64,000 bases of DNA from Tissierellia bacterium (GTDB lineage Bacteria > Bacillota > Clostridia > Tissierellales > Peptoniphilaceae). The stretch spans positions 1-64,000 of the forward strand of contig JAUNVC010000001.1 of NCBI GenBank assembly GCA_030537875.1. The letters run 5' to 3'. Under the pieces are notes generated by a model that saw nothing but the letters and a program-made list of their open reading frames with translations, was not told the origin of the DNA and ran no database searches. Position 1 is the first letter of the stretch, and the number at the start of each line of letters is the position of its first letter. The translations under genes were made by a program, and so were the position numbers. This document shows, one piece after another, positions 37,783-47,108 of this stretch.

Positions 37783-39105
37783 ATGATTATTGGAAATGGG
37801 CCATTGATAACCCATGATGAAAAAGAGCGGTTTTTTGAAAAGGGAGCTGTTCGTATTGTAGATCATCTTGTGCAAAATGTAGGAGACTATGACCAACTCA
37901 AAAAGGAATTTCCAGAAGAGGAAGTGTATGATGTCGAAGGGAGATTGATTCTTCCGGGACTTATCAATTGTCATACCCATATTTATTCTGCCTTTGCTAG
38001 GGGCATGGCCGTTTCCAAACCCGCTCGAAACTTTCCTGAGATTTTGGAAAATGTATGGTGGTCTTTGGATAAAAAACTCACTGTAGAAGATGCCAAGAAA
38101 AACGCATATCAGACCTTGATTGAATCTGTAAGAAACGGTGTGACGACAGTGTTTGATCATCACGCCGCCCCCAACTTTATTGAAGGCAGTCTCTTCGCCA
38201 TTGGAGAGGCTGCCCGTGAAGTGGGCATTCGTGCGGATTTGTGTTATGAAGTCTCGGATCGAGACGGAGAGGAAGTTACCAAACGGGGCATCAAAGAAAA
38301 TGTGGACTTCATCAAGGCATATCTCAATGATGAAGAGGGTATGCTACGTGGTCATTTCGGGATTCACGCTTCGTTTACAATCAGTGATCGAACCATGGAA
38401 TGGATCAAAGAGGCCATGGAAGGTGTGGACGCAGGATATCATATCCATACGGCTGAGGGGATTGAGGATCAATATGATTCCCTTGAAAAATATGGTAAAA
38501 GGGTAGTGGAACGGTTACAGGATTGGGATTTGCTCGGAGAAAAGACCCTATGTGTGCATTGTTGTAATGTGAACAACAAAGAAATGCAAATCTTGAGAGA
38601 TACCAATACGGCGGTAGTTCATAATCCCGAAAGCAATATGAACAACGCAGTAGGGGTAACGCCTGTTATAAGCATGTTAAAAATGGGTATTTTATTAGGT
38701 ATAGGGACCGATGCGTATACCAACGATATGTTTGAATCTCTTAAAGTTGCCAAAGTGTTGCAAAGTCACCATTTGGCCGATCCCACCGTGGGTTTTGAAG
38801 AAAGTCTGACCTTGTTGTTTAAGAACAATCCCACCATTGTGGAACGGTTTTTCCCCCATCCCATTGGGGTGTTGAAAGAGGGAGCGTTTGCAGATTTGGT
38901 GGTGGTGGATTACAAACCCTATACACCTTTCAACCAACAAACCTATGGAGGTCATCTTCTGTTTGGAGTTTCAGGAAGAATGGTAAAAGATACCATGGTA
39001 CACGGAAAATTCATCATGAAGGATCGAAGGATTTTGACGGTGGATGAAGATAAAATATTTGCGGAATCAAGAAAAAGGGCTCCGGAAATTTGGAAAGGAA
39101 TGTAA
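37783..39105 (+). CDS. ssnA: SsnA family putative aminohydrolase
   Basis: A 440-residue amidohydrolase-superfamily protein of the SsnA branch. Metal ligands are seen in INCHTHIYSAF (two His), GYHIHTAEG, CVHCCN and the GTDAYTNDM aspartate motif, as in chlorohydrolases/deaminases. In purine clusters it is proposed to open or deaminate a purine-derived ring. The ATG at 37783 with AGGGGG upstream is chosen; a TTG at 37762 would overlap arcC and adds a non-family peptide. Confidence 0.9.
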   Translation: MIIGNGPLITHDEKERFFEKGAVRIVDHLVQNVGDYDQLKKEFPEEEVYDVEGRLILPGLINCHTHIYSAFARGMAVSKPARNFPEILENVWWSLDKKLTVEDAKKNAYQTLIESVRNGVTTVFDHHAAPNFIEGSLFAIGEAAREVGIRADLCYEVSDRDGEEVTKRGIKENVDFIKAYLNDEEGMLRGHFGIHASFTISDRTMEWIKEAMEGVDAGYHIHTAEGIEDQYDSLEKYGKRVVERLQDWDLLGEKTLCVHCCNVNNKEMQILRDTNTAVVHNPESNMNNAVGVTPVISMLKMGILLGIGTDAYTNDMFESLKVAKVLQSHHLADPTVGFEESLTLLFKNNPTIVERFFPHPIGVLKEGAFADLVVVDYKPYTPFNQQTYGGHLLFGVSGRMVKDTMVHGKFIMKDRRILTVDEDKIFAESRKRAPEIWKGM

Positions 39106-39114
39106 GGTGAAATC

Positions 39115-40320
39115 ATGACGGAAAAAATGAAGTTGGCAGCATTAAAAGAACCAAAGCAGGGCGTAGATATTAGTTTTTTAAATGAGGATGTCGTTCTAAA
39201 AGCCTATCATTTTCATAAGAGTTTTCCACAATATAAAGAGACGCCTCTTAGGGATTTGACCCATTTGGCAAACTCCTTGGGAGTAAAGAAATTCTTTGTA
39301 AAAGACGAGTCCTATCGTTTTGGTCTCAACGCATTTAAAGTGTTGGGGGGATCGTTTGCTATTGGAAATTACATAGCTGAACGAATGGGAATGGACATCA
39401 GTGAACTTCCCTATGAAAAGATGATTTCGGAAGAGGTAAGAAATGCCTTGGGAGAGGTCACCTTTGCCACTGCCACCGACGGGAACCACGGTCGGGGTGT
39501 GGCTTGGACGGCAAACCAGTTAAAGCAAAGATCCAAGGTTTTTATGCCCAAAGGGACAGCCTTGGAAAGGGTTTTAAACATTCGTAAGGAAAATTCTGAT
39601 GTGGATGTTTATGAATACAATTATGATGAGTGTGTTCGATTGGCGGATGCCTATGCCAAGGAACACAATGGAGTCATGGTACAAGACACCTCTTGGGATG
39701 GCTATGAGGATATTCCCCGGTGGATCATGCAAGGCTATATGACCATGGCCTATGAAGCTTACGAGCAAATGAAATCCCAAGGGATGGAACCGACCCATGT
39801 ATTTTTGCAAGCCGGTGTAGGTTCTTTGGCAGGAGCTGTTACAGGATTTTTTGCCAATGAAATGAAGGGGAGAGAGCCAATTATAACGATTGTGGAACCC
39901 CATAAGGCAAATTGCTTATTTAAAACGGCAGAAGCGGATGATGGAGACCTTCACTTTGTAACCGGAGATATGAATTCCATCATGGCAGGTCTATGTTGTG
40001 GAGAACCAGTGACCATTGGTTGGCCCATTTTGGCGGCCCACGCATCCTATTTCTTATCGGTGGATGATATCTATGCAGCCCACGGTATGCGACTATTGGG
40101 TAACGCCTTAGAAGGAGATGAGAAAGTGGTCTCTGGAGAATCTGGTGCGGTTACATCCGGTGTTGTTTCAAAACTTATGACAGATCCAGAATTGGAAGAT
40201 GTACGAAAGAAGATTGGATTGGATGAAGATTCCATTGTGCTTTGTATTAGTACGGAGGGAGATACGGACCAAAAGAATTATCGTGATGTGGTCTGGGATG
40301 GAAAATATCCCAGTGAATAA
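39115..40320 (+). CDS. ygeX: Diaminopropionate ammonia-lyase
   Basis: A 401-residue PLP enzyme of fold type II. Lys75 in FGLNAFKVLGGS is the expected PLP lysine, and DGNHGRGVAW is the phosphate-loop region. YgeX converts 2,3-diaminopropionate to pyruvate and two ammonia. Diaminopropionate is a proposed late intermediate of anaerobic urate breakdown, which explains its place between ssnA and the ygfK-like gene. AAGGTGAAATC precedes the ATG. Confidence 0.93.
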   Translation: MTEKMKLAALKEPKQGVDISFLNEDVVLKAYHFHKSFPQYKETPLRDLTHLANSLGVKKFFVKDESYRFGLNAFKVLGGSFAIGNYIAERMGMDISELPYEKMISEEVRNALGEVTFATATDGNHGRGVAWTANQLKQRSKVFMPKGTALERVLNIRKENSDVDVYEYNYDECVRLADAYAKEHNGVMVQDTSWDGYEDIPRWIMQGYMTMAYEAYEQMKSQGMEPTHVFLQAGVGSLAGAVTGFFANEMKGREPIITIVEPHKANCLFKTAEADDGDLHFVTGDMNSIMAGLCCGEPVTIGWPILAAHASYFLSVDDIYAAHGMRLLGNALEGDEKVVSGESGAVTSGVVSKLMTDPELEDVRKKIGLDEDSIVLCISTEGDTDQKNYRDVVWDGKYPSE

Positions 40321-40328
40321 ATAGAATA

Positions 40329-40352
40329 GGTGGGAGTCTTTGACTCCCCACC
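40329..40352 (+). other. Hairpin between ygeX and the ygfK-like gene
   Basis: GGTGGGAGTC and GACTCCCCACC pair over ten bases with one bulged C and a TTT loop, right after ygeX and before the next ribosome site (GGGGG near 40358). It has no T run. Confidence 0.45.
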
Positions 40353-40367
40353 CGTTAGGGGGTACAT

Positions 40368-42056
40368 ATGTCGGATATAATGAAACCGATGCCATTTGAA
40401 CAAATCATACGGAGAATGTTGCAGGAATATGCTATGCATGGCTCGATTTTTAACGTGGGAAAAATTCAAAAAGTTCAAAAGAGTGATGCAAATGAAATTT
40501 TTGGAGAAACATTGGAGTTGCCCGTTGGGATTGCAGCTGGGCCCCACACCCAGTTGGCCCATAACATTGTGGCAGATTATGCTGCTGGTGCGAGATTTTT
40601 AGAGTTAAAAACAGTTCAGATTATGTATGGAGAAGAGCTTGGAATTCCCAAGCCATGTATTCGTGCCGATGATGAGTGTTATAATACGGAGTGGTCCAGT
40701 GAATTTCGAGCCGATAGGGCCCGGGACGAATATATTAAGGCTTGGTTTGCTTGCAAGGTCTTGGCTAAGGAATTGGAATTGGGAGACCCCGATGGATTTA
40801 TTTTCAATATGTCGGTGGGATACAATCTGGAAGGGATTCAAACAGAATTGGTCAATTCTTTCATTGATGGTTTGATGAATGCGGAAGACTTGGCGATGTT
40901 CCAACATTGTAAATCGGTTCTTTTATCCATGTTGCCAGATTTTAATCATGTAGATGAGGCGTTTATTGAGGGAATTAGTCCGAAGATTTGTCGTTCGATG
41001 ACCCTATCAACCATGCATGGCTGTCCGCCGGAAGAAATTGAAGCCATTGCTACATATCTATTAAAAGAAAAACATATTCATACCTATATCAAATGTAATC
41101 CCACACTTCTGGGATATGAAATGGTACGAGATATTCTGGATCAGATGGGCTTTGATTACATTACATTTGGTCGAGAACAATTTATTCATGATTTACAGAT
41201 TGAGCAAGCCCTGCCTATGATCCGTCGCTTGATGGAGTTGGCTGAGAGGGAAGGGCTCACTTTTGGTGTGAAATTGACCAATACCTTTCAGGTAGAAATT
41301 CACAATCAAGAGTTGCCGGGCGATGCCATGTATATGAGTGGAAAGGCCTTGTACCCTCTATCCATCCACGTGGCCAAAGTATTGAGTGCTGCCTTCGCAG
41401 GAAAACTCCCCATGAGCTTTAGTGGAGGTGCAGATAAGAATAACATCCAAGATCTATATGCGGCAGGAATATGGCCCATTACTGTATGTACCGTTTTGCT
41501 GCGACCTGCAGGTTTGGAAAATATGTTCCAATTGTCCAAACTTCTCATGGACGCGGAAAAGAAAGAGGACTTGTTTACGGATATGGAGGCCATAGGAGAA
41601 CTGGCCGATGGAGTTTTGGGGAATAAGCGATTTATCAAAAGCGACAAGGCAAGGGAAAAATATGATAAGCATGAATCTTATCACGGTGTACATAGTCCCA
41701 GCTATCGTTGTCGTGTACTATGTAAAAACTGTGTGAGGGTATGCCCCAACCGGACCAACGAAATTTTAAGTTTGCCCGATGGAGATATTATCTTACACAT
41801 TGACGGGTTATGCAACGAATGTGGCAATTGCCAATATTTCTGTGTGGAACCCTGCATTCCCTATCAGGACAGAATCACCCTATTTCCTTCGGTGGATCTG
41901 TTGATTGACTCTAAAAATAGAGGTTTTGTTCTCGAGGGGACTGACTTTACCTATCGATGGGAGGATACGGTAGCCACAGGTGGCTATGAGGATCTTCCTG
42001 CACCACTCAAGGAGGTGTATGATGCTATCAAGGTGCAGCATCCCTATTTATTATGA
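40368..42056 (+). CDS. Short YgfK-like protein: DHOD-type flavin barrel plus Fe-S domain
   Basis: A 562-residue relative of YgfK, once called a putative selenate reductase subunit and now linked to reductive steps of urate breakdown. Residues about 1-430 form a dihydroorotate-dehydrogenase-like barrel (ELPVGIAAGPHTQLAHNIV, CRSMTLSTMHGCPPEEIEAI, MSFSGGADKNN). Cysteines 448, 452, 455, 459 and 482, 485, 488, 492, 496 form a two-cluster ferredoxin-like domain. E. coli YgfK is about 1030 residues because an FAD/NAD(P)H oxidoreductase domain lies between these parts; that domain is absent here. The stop overlaps the hydA start (ATGA). Another electron donor is therefore needed, perhaps ferredoxin. 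Confidence 0.85.
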   Translation: MSDIMKPMPFEQIIRRMLQEYAMHGSIFNVGKIQKVQKSDANEIFGETLELPVGIAAGPHTQLAHNIVADYAAGARFLELKTVQIMYGEELGIPKPCIRADDECYNTEWSSEFRADRARDEYIKAWFACKVLAKELELGDPDGFIFNMSVGYNLEGIQTELVNSFIDGLMNAEDLAMFQHCKSVLLSMLPDFNHVDEAFIEGISPKICRSMTLSTMHGCPPEEIEAIATYLLKEKHIHTYIKCNPTLLGYEMVRDILDQMGFDYITFGREQFIHDLQIEQALPMIRRLMELAEREGLTFGVKLTNTFQVEIHNQELPGDAMYMSGKALYPLSIHVAKVLSAAFAGKLPMSFSGGADKNNIQDLYAAGIWPITVCTVLLRPAGLENMFQLSKLLMDAEKKEDLFTDMEAIGELADGVLGNKRFIKSDKAREKYDKHESYHGVHSPSYRCRVLCKNCVRVCPNRTNEILSLPDGDIILHIDGLCNECGNCQYFCVEPCIPYQDRITLFPSVDLLIDSKNRGFVLEGTDFTYRWEDTVATGGYEDLPAPLKEVYDAIKVQHPYLL

Positions 42057-43399
42057 TCATACAAGGCGGAAGAATCGTGAACGAGAAAGAATGGGTTGGT
42101 GATCTTCGTATGGAAGGAAACCGAATCAAGGAAATGGCCGAACACTTGGAGGTGCAGCCTGGGGAAGAAGTGATTGACGCCAAAGGTTGTTATGTCTTTC
42201 CGGGGTTTATCGATGCCCACACCCATATGCAGATGGAAAATGCCCTTGCAAAAACGGCAGATTCCTATGAAACTGGAACGGCAGCTGCTGTCGTGGGGGG
42301 GACGACGACCATTATCAATTTTTGTACAGGAAAACCTGATATGACATTGAGAGAGTCCTATGATGAAGAACTACGAAGGGCAAAAGGACATTCTTCTTGC
42401 AACTATCGGTTTCATATGGAATTGGTGAAAGTAGATGAGGATGTGTTGGCAGAGATACCGACCATGCCTCCCCTGGGAGTCACATCCTTTAAAATTTACA
42501 TGGCCTATGGGTTTCGTATCAGCGACGAAGAGATATACAAAGCATTGCAGGCCATCAAAAAAATAGATTGTGTATGTCAGAGCCATTGTGAAAATGGAGA
42601 TGTCTTGGACTGTATCATGGAGGATTTGGTTCGGGAGGGGAAAAATGTTCCCCAATCTCAAGAGTTGGCTCATCCAGTGGAAGCAGAAGCTGAAGCCATC
42701 AGTCGTTTATGCTACATTGGGAAAATGGTAGACCATCCTGTGCATATTGTCCATCTCTCCACCAAGATGGGATTGGAAGAGATGAGAAAGGCTAGAGCAC
42801 AAGGAGTGAAAGTAACGGCAGAGACCTGTACCCAGTATCTCTTCTTAGATCACTCGGTCTACGATCAAGAAGGAACGGAACCGGCCAAGTATGTATATGC
42901 TCCTCCTGCCCATAGCAAAGAAGATGTGAAGGCCATTACAGAAGCGGTCATCCATGGTGAAATTCAGACCATGGCTACGGATCACTGCTCCTTTAACTAT
43001 CACACACAAAAAATTGTTCCCAACAATGATTTGAGATTGATTCCGGGAGGAATTCCCGGGGTTGAGCATCGGGTGGTCCTCTGTTATACGAGATTATTGG
43101 ATAGTGGTGATATGAGTGCTGTGGATTTTGTCAAGTTGATGGCAGAAAACCCAGCCAAGCTCTATAAAATGTATCCCGAAAGGGGCGTCTTAAAAGAGGG
43201 AAGTATTGCCGATATCGTGATTTATGATCCAGAAGGTACGAGGGTTATCCGTGCGGAAGACCAGTTACAAAATGTAGACTACACTCCTTTTGAAGGACTG
43301 ACCTATAAGGGTCGGGTAAGGGATGTATTCTTAGGCGGAGAAAGAGTGGTAGAAAACGAAAAACTGATTCATCGGTATCGAGGAATCTATGCGAAATAA
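42053..43399 (+). CDS. hydA: Dihydropyrimidinase/hydantoinase family hydrolase
   Basis: A 448-residue cyclic amidohydrolase. The binuclear metal centre is marked by DAHTHMQM, the carbamylated Lys147 in TSFKIYMAYG, QSHCENGD, VHIVHLS and MATDHCSF. Enzymes of this type open hydantoin or dihydropyrimidine rings; in this cluster the substrate is probably a ring produced from a reduced purine. It corresponds to hyuA/hydA of the E. coli selenium/purine locus. It overlaps the ygfK-like stop by four bases, so the two are translationally coupled. Confidence 0.92.
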   Translation: MIIQGGRIVNEKEWVGDLRMEGNRIKEMAEHLEVQPGEEVIDAKGCYVFPGFIDAHTHMQMENALAKTADSYETGTAAAVVGGTTTIINFCTGKPDMTLRESYDEELRRAKGHSSCNYRFHMELVKVDEDVLAEIPTMPPLGVTSFKIYMAYGFRISDEEIYKALQAIKKIDCVCQSHCENGDVLDCIMEDLVREGKNVPQSQELAHPVEAEAEAISRLCYIGKMVDHPVHIVHLSTKMGLEEMRKARAQGVKVTAETCTQYLFLDHSVYDQEGTEPAKYVYAPPAHSKEDVKAITEAVIHGEIQTMATDHCSFNYHTQKIVPNNDLRLIPGGIPGVEHRVVLCYTRLLDSGDMSAVDFVKLMAENPAKLYKMYPERGVLKEGSIADIVIYDPEGTRVIRAEDQLQNVDYTPFEGLTYKGRVRDVFLGGERVVENEKLIHRYRGIYAK

Positions 43400-43408
43400 G
43401 AGGTGACT

Positions 43409-44353
43409 ATGCGTTCCCTATTACGGAAGACCAAAGAATTATTAAATAGAAGAGAGCCCTTTGTCTTGGTTGTGGTGACGGAGAAAAAGGGCTCCGCACC
43501 TCGAGATGCAGGAGCAGCCATGATTGTGACAAAGAACGGACTCTTTGAGGGAACCGTTGGTGGAGGAGCCATTGAGTACCACTGTATTGAAAGGGCGAAG
43601 GAGCTTTTGCGTGAAGAAAAATCGGATCGGGCCCATTATACCCTATCCAAAGATTCTGCCAAGGATATTGGCATGATTTGTGGTGGGGAAAATCGAGTCC
43701 TCTTCCAGTACTTTTCTCCCAAAGAGGGGGAAATGCTCCGTAATTTTTCCGATGATCATGTGGCCATGGCCCTTTTTCTAGATGGCACTACGCCTCTGCT
43801 GGTGTCGGCCGGAGATGCTCTTTTACACAGAAATTCCTATAATCGAGTGGTACGGGACGGATATAGGGAAGTGTTTCTTTGGGATTTGAGAAAGCCCCCG
43901 AAAGCCTTTGTATTTGGCGGAGGTCATGTGTCACGGGCAGTGGTACCCCTCTTGCATTTTTTAAATTTCCGTGTCCATGTCCTAGAAAACCGTCCCGAGT
44001 TTTTGCTGGAAGAAGATTTACCGCTGGCAGAGGAAAGAATGCTGGTAGAGTACGATAATTTGCCAAAACTTCCCATGGGATCAGAGGATTATGTCATCAT
44101 TCTGACCCGGGGCCATGAGAGCGACGGGCAAGTCTTGCGTCAATGTTTCTCCTATGATCCTACCTATATTGGTATGATTGGAAGCAAGAGAAAATCCGGT
44201 GCACTCTTTCGTGCCCTTCGAGAGGAAGGCGTTTCGGAGGAACAGATAGAAAAGGTCCACACGCCGGTGGGGTTAGATATAGGTGCGGAAACACCGGAAG
44301 AAATAGCCGTGTCCATTGTGGCTGAAATTATACAAAATAAGGAAAAGAAATGA
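43409..44353 (+). CDS. XdhC/CoxI family molybdenum-hydroxylase maturation protein
   Basis: A 314-residue XdhC-type protein: an N-terminal XdhC/CoxI domain (TEKKGSAPRDAGAAMIV, GTVGGGAIE) and a C-terminal Rossmann domain (PKAFVFGGGHVSRAVVPLL, then GMIGSKRK). XdhC proteins insert the finished molybdenum cofactor into hydroxylases. The start at 43409 has an AGAGGTG site; a GTG six bases earlier overlaps that site. It directly precedes the hydroxylase gene. Confidence 0.9.
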   Translation: MRSLLRKTKELLNRREPFVLVVVTEKKGSAPRDAGAAMIVTKNGLFEGTVGGGAIEYHCIERAKELLREEKSDRAHYTLSKDSAKDIGMICGGENRVLFQYFSPKEGEMLRNFSDDHVAMALFLDGTTPLLVSAGDALLHRNSYNRVVRDGYREVFLWDLRKPPKAFVFGGGHVSRAVVPLLHFLNFRVHVLENRPEFLLEEDLPLAEERMLVEYDNLPKLPMGSEDYVIILTRGHESDGQVLRQCFSYDPTYIGMIGSKRKSGALFRALREEGVSEEQIEKVHTPVGLDIGAETPEEIAVSIVAEIIQNKEKK

Positions 44354-44435
44354 GAGCCTAACAAAATGGGTATACTTTAAGTAAGAGAGATGGGATAGTC
44401 TGATAACGTTTGAAATAGATGAAATGGAGTTGTGT

Positions 44436-47108
44436 ATGGGAAAAGAAGAATATAAAATAATTGTCAATGGACAGGAACATGTGCTACATAAGAATAAAAA
44501 AATCCTACGGTTTTTGAGGGATGACTTGCATTTACATAGTGTAAAAGATGGATGCTCCCAAGGGGCCTGTGGTACTTGTACAGTTATCGTAGATGGAAAG
44601 GCAATGAAGGCCTGTCTTTTAAATGCCATGAAAATGGATGGAAAATCCATCACCACAGTGGAAGGATTTTCTGATTTAGAAAAAGAAGCCTTTGTGTATG
44701 CCTTTGGAGAGTGTGGATCCGTGCAATGTGGCTTTTGTATTCCGGGCATGGTTATTAGCGCCAAAGCATTGCTAGATCAAAATCCCGATCCGACGGAAGA
44801 GGAAATAAAAAAAGCTCTGAAGGGAAATATTTGCCGCTGCACAGGCTATCGGAAAATCATCGAGGGTATTCAATTGGCTGCGGCCATCTTACGGGGAGAA
44901 AAGACAATTCCCGAAGACTATGAAACCTATGGTGGTGTGGGAGCCAAGATTCATCGGGTAGACGTGAGAGAGAAGGTTCTCGGTACGGGAGAATATGTAG
45001 ATGATATGATCATGGAAAATATGGTCTATGCATCAGCCTTTAGGAGCCAGTTTCCTCGAGCGAGAATTCTCAAGATTGATACGTCAAAAGTGGAAGAGCT
45101 TCCCGGGGTGATTGGAGTTCTTACGGCAAAGGATGTGCCCAATAACAAAGTGGGTCACATACAACAAGATTGGGATGTCATGATTGCAGAAGGAGAAATC
45201 ACCCGGTATGTGGGAGATGCCTTGGCACTGATTGTGGCCAAAGACGAAGAAACTCTAGAGATTGCAAAAAAAGTAATACATATAGATTACGAGGTCTTAG
45301 AACCTGTGCGTAATGTTTACGAGGCCATGGCCGAAGATGCTCCCAAGGTTCATTCTGGAGGAAATATTTGTCAACAGCGTCATGTATCCAGAGGGAATGC
45401 AAAGAAAGCTTTGGAACGATCCAAATATAAAGTGACCCATCATTTTTCCACACCGTTTACAGAACACGCTTTTCTTGAACCAGAGTGTGCCATTGCCATG
45501 CCCTATAAAGACGGGGTGAAGGTGTACACCTCTGACCAAGGGGTTTATGACACGAGAAAAGAAATTGCCATCATGTTTGGATGGGATCCAGAAAAAATCG
45601 TGGTGGAAAACAAACTGATAGGCGGAGGATTTGGTGGAAAAGAGGATGTGAGCGTTCAACACTTGGCATGTCTTGCAGCATGGAAATTCCAAGAGATCGT
45701 GAAAATCAAATTTAGCAGGGATGAATCCATTGCCTTCCATCCCAAACGCCATGCGATGGAAGCAGATTTTACTGTGGGAGTAGATGAAAATGGAATCATT
45801 CAAGGAATGGAAGCCCTCATCTATTTCGATACGGGAGCCTATGCTTCTCTATGCGGACCGGTTTTGGAAAGGGCATGTACCCACGCGGTGGGACCCTATG
45901 TCTATGAAAACACCGATATTACGGGATACGGTTTTTATACCAACAATCCCCCGGCCGGTGCCTTCCGAGGATTTGGAGTTTGTCAATCCAACTTTGCCTT
46001 TGAAATGTGTCTAAACGAACTGGCCGAGTTGGTTGGAATTTCTCCCTGGGAAATTCGTTATAGAAATGCCATTGAACCGGGGAAGGTTCTTCCCAATGGA
46101 CAGATTGCAGATCGTTCTACGGCGCTGAAAGAAACCTTGGAAGCGGTGAAAGATGTATACGAAGAAAATCAAGAACGGGCTGGAATTGCCTGCGCCATGA
46201 AGAATGCCGGTATTGGAGTTGGACTTCCTGACAAGGGAAGGGCCCGGGTGCAGATTCAAGATGGAAAGCTCAAAATCTTTTCAGCAGCGTCCGATATTGG
46301 ACAGGGATTTATGACCATAGCACAACAAATGGCATTGGAAACCCTTTCCCATATGCCCGATGTCATTGAAAATGTGGTCATCATGCCCCCCAACTCGGAA
46401 ACCTCTCCTGATTCGGGAACGACATCCGGGTCACGGCAGACATTGCTTACTGGTGAAGCGGTGCGAATGGTTTGCTTAGATGTAAAGAAAGATTTAGAAA
46501 AACACGGAAGTTTGGAAGCTTTGGAAGGAAAGGAATATTTCTCGGAATACTTTGAACCGACGGATAAGCTCAACAGCGATAAAGCCAATCCCAAGAGTCA
46601 CATTGCCTATGGATACGCTACCCATGTGGTCGTCTTAGATGCAGAGGGCAAGGTGGATCAGGTCTATGCGGCCCATGATTCTGGAAAGGTTGTCAACCCC
46701 ACGTCCATTCAAGGACAAATCGAAGGTGGCGTTTTGATGGGGCTGGGTTATGCCTTGACAGAAAACTTTAAACTGGAAGATTGTATACCCAAATCAAAAT
46801 TTGGAAGTTTGGGATTGATGAAGGCAACCGATATTCCAGAAATCAATGCCATTTATGTGGAGAAGAAGGAGCTTTTGGATGTTGCCTATGGTGCCAAGGG
46901 GATTGGTGAAATTGCCACGATTCCCACTGCACCTGCCGCAGCCGGTGCCTATTATGCACTGGATCATGTATTCCGTACCAAGTTTCCCATGGTGGAAACG
47001 GCGTACTCTAAACCTAAGAAGGTCTTTGGTTCCAAAGAGACGGTGGGAGATGAGCAATGGAAGAAAACAGCAACAAAGGCAGAAAAGAAAATCGCACAAA
47101 AGACATAA
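44436..47108 (+). CDS. xdh: Selenium-dependent xanthine dehydrogenase (fused Fe-S and molybdenum subunits)
   Basis: An 890-residue molybdenum hydroxylase in one chain. Residues about 5-155 carry two [2Fe-2S] centres (GCSQGACGTC, then QCGFCIPGM and GNICRCTGYRK). Residues about 165-880 are the molybdopterin-binding part, with GGGFGGKEDVSVQ, the PAGAFRGFGVCQ segment and the GAKGIGEIA active-site glutamate loop. There is no FAD-domain gene. The family is known for a labile selenium ligand on Mo, inserted after translation and not encoded by UGA. The YqeB, YqeC and MocA-type genes that follow are the marker set for this type. It oxidises xanthine or a related purine. The ATG at 44436 is preceded by GGAG; an ATG four codons upstream is possible. 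Confidence 0.9.
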   Translation: MGKEEYKIIVNGQEHVLHKNKKILRFLRDDLHLHSVKDGCSQGACGTCTVIVDGKAMKACLLNAMKMDGKSITTVEGFSDLEKEAFVYAFGECGSVQCGFCIPGMVISAKALLDQNPDPTEEEIKKALKGNICRCTGYRKIIEGIQLAAAILRGEKTIPEDYETYGGVGAKIHRVDVREKVLGTGEYVDDMIMENMVYASAFRSQFPRARILKIDTSKVEELPGVIGVLTAKDVPNNKVGHIQQDWDVMIAEGEITRYVGDALALIVAKDEETLEIAKKVIHIDYEVLEPVRNVYEAMAEDAPKVHSGGNICQQRHVSRGNAKKALERSKYKVTHHFSTPFTEHAFLEPECAIAMPYKDGVKVYTSDQGVYDTRKEIAIMFGWDPEKIVVENKLIGGGFGGKEDVSVQHLACLAAWKFQEIVKIKFSRDESIAFHPKRHAMEADFTVGVDENGIIQGMEALIYFDTGAYASLCGPVLERACTHAVGPYVYENTDITGYGFYTNNPPAGAFRGFGVCQSNFAFEMCLNELAELVGISPWEIRYRNAIEPGKVLPNGQIADRSTALKETLEAVKDVYEENQERAGIACAMKNAGIGVGLPDKGRARVQIQDGKLKIFSAASDIGQGFMTIAQQMALETLSHMPDVIENVVIMPPNSETSPDSGTTSGSRQTLLTGEAVRMVCLDVKKDLEKHGSLEALEGKEYFSEYFEPTDKLNSDKANPKSHIAYGYATHVVVLDAEGKVDQVYAAHDSGKVVNPTSIQGQIEGGVLMGLGYALTENFKLEDCIPKSKFGSLGLMKATDIPEINAIYVEKKELLDVAYGAKGIGEIATIPTAPAAAGAYYALDHVFRTKFPMVETAYSKPKKVFGSKETVGDEQWKKTATKAEKKIAQKT

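Noticed and set aside
42054..42056. The TGA at the end of the ygfK-like gene as a second selenocysteine codon
   Set aside because: The hydA start overlaps it (ATGA), no domain continues in that frame, and the Fe-S domain is already complete.
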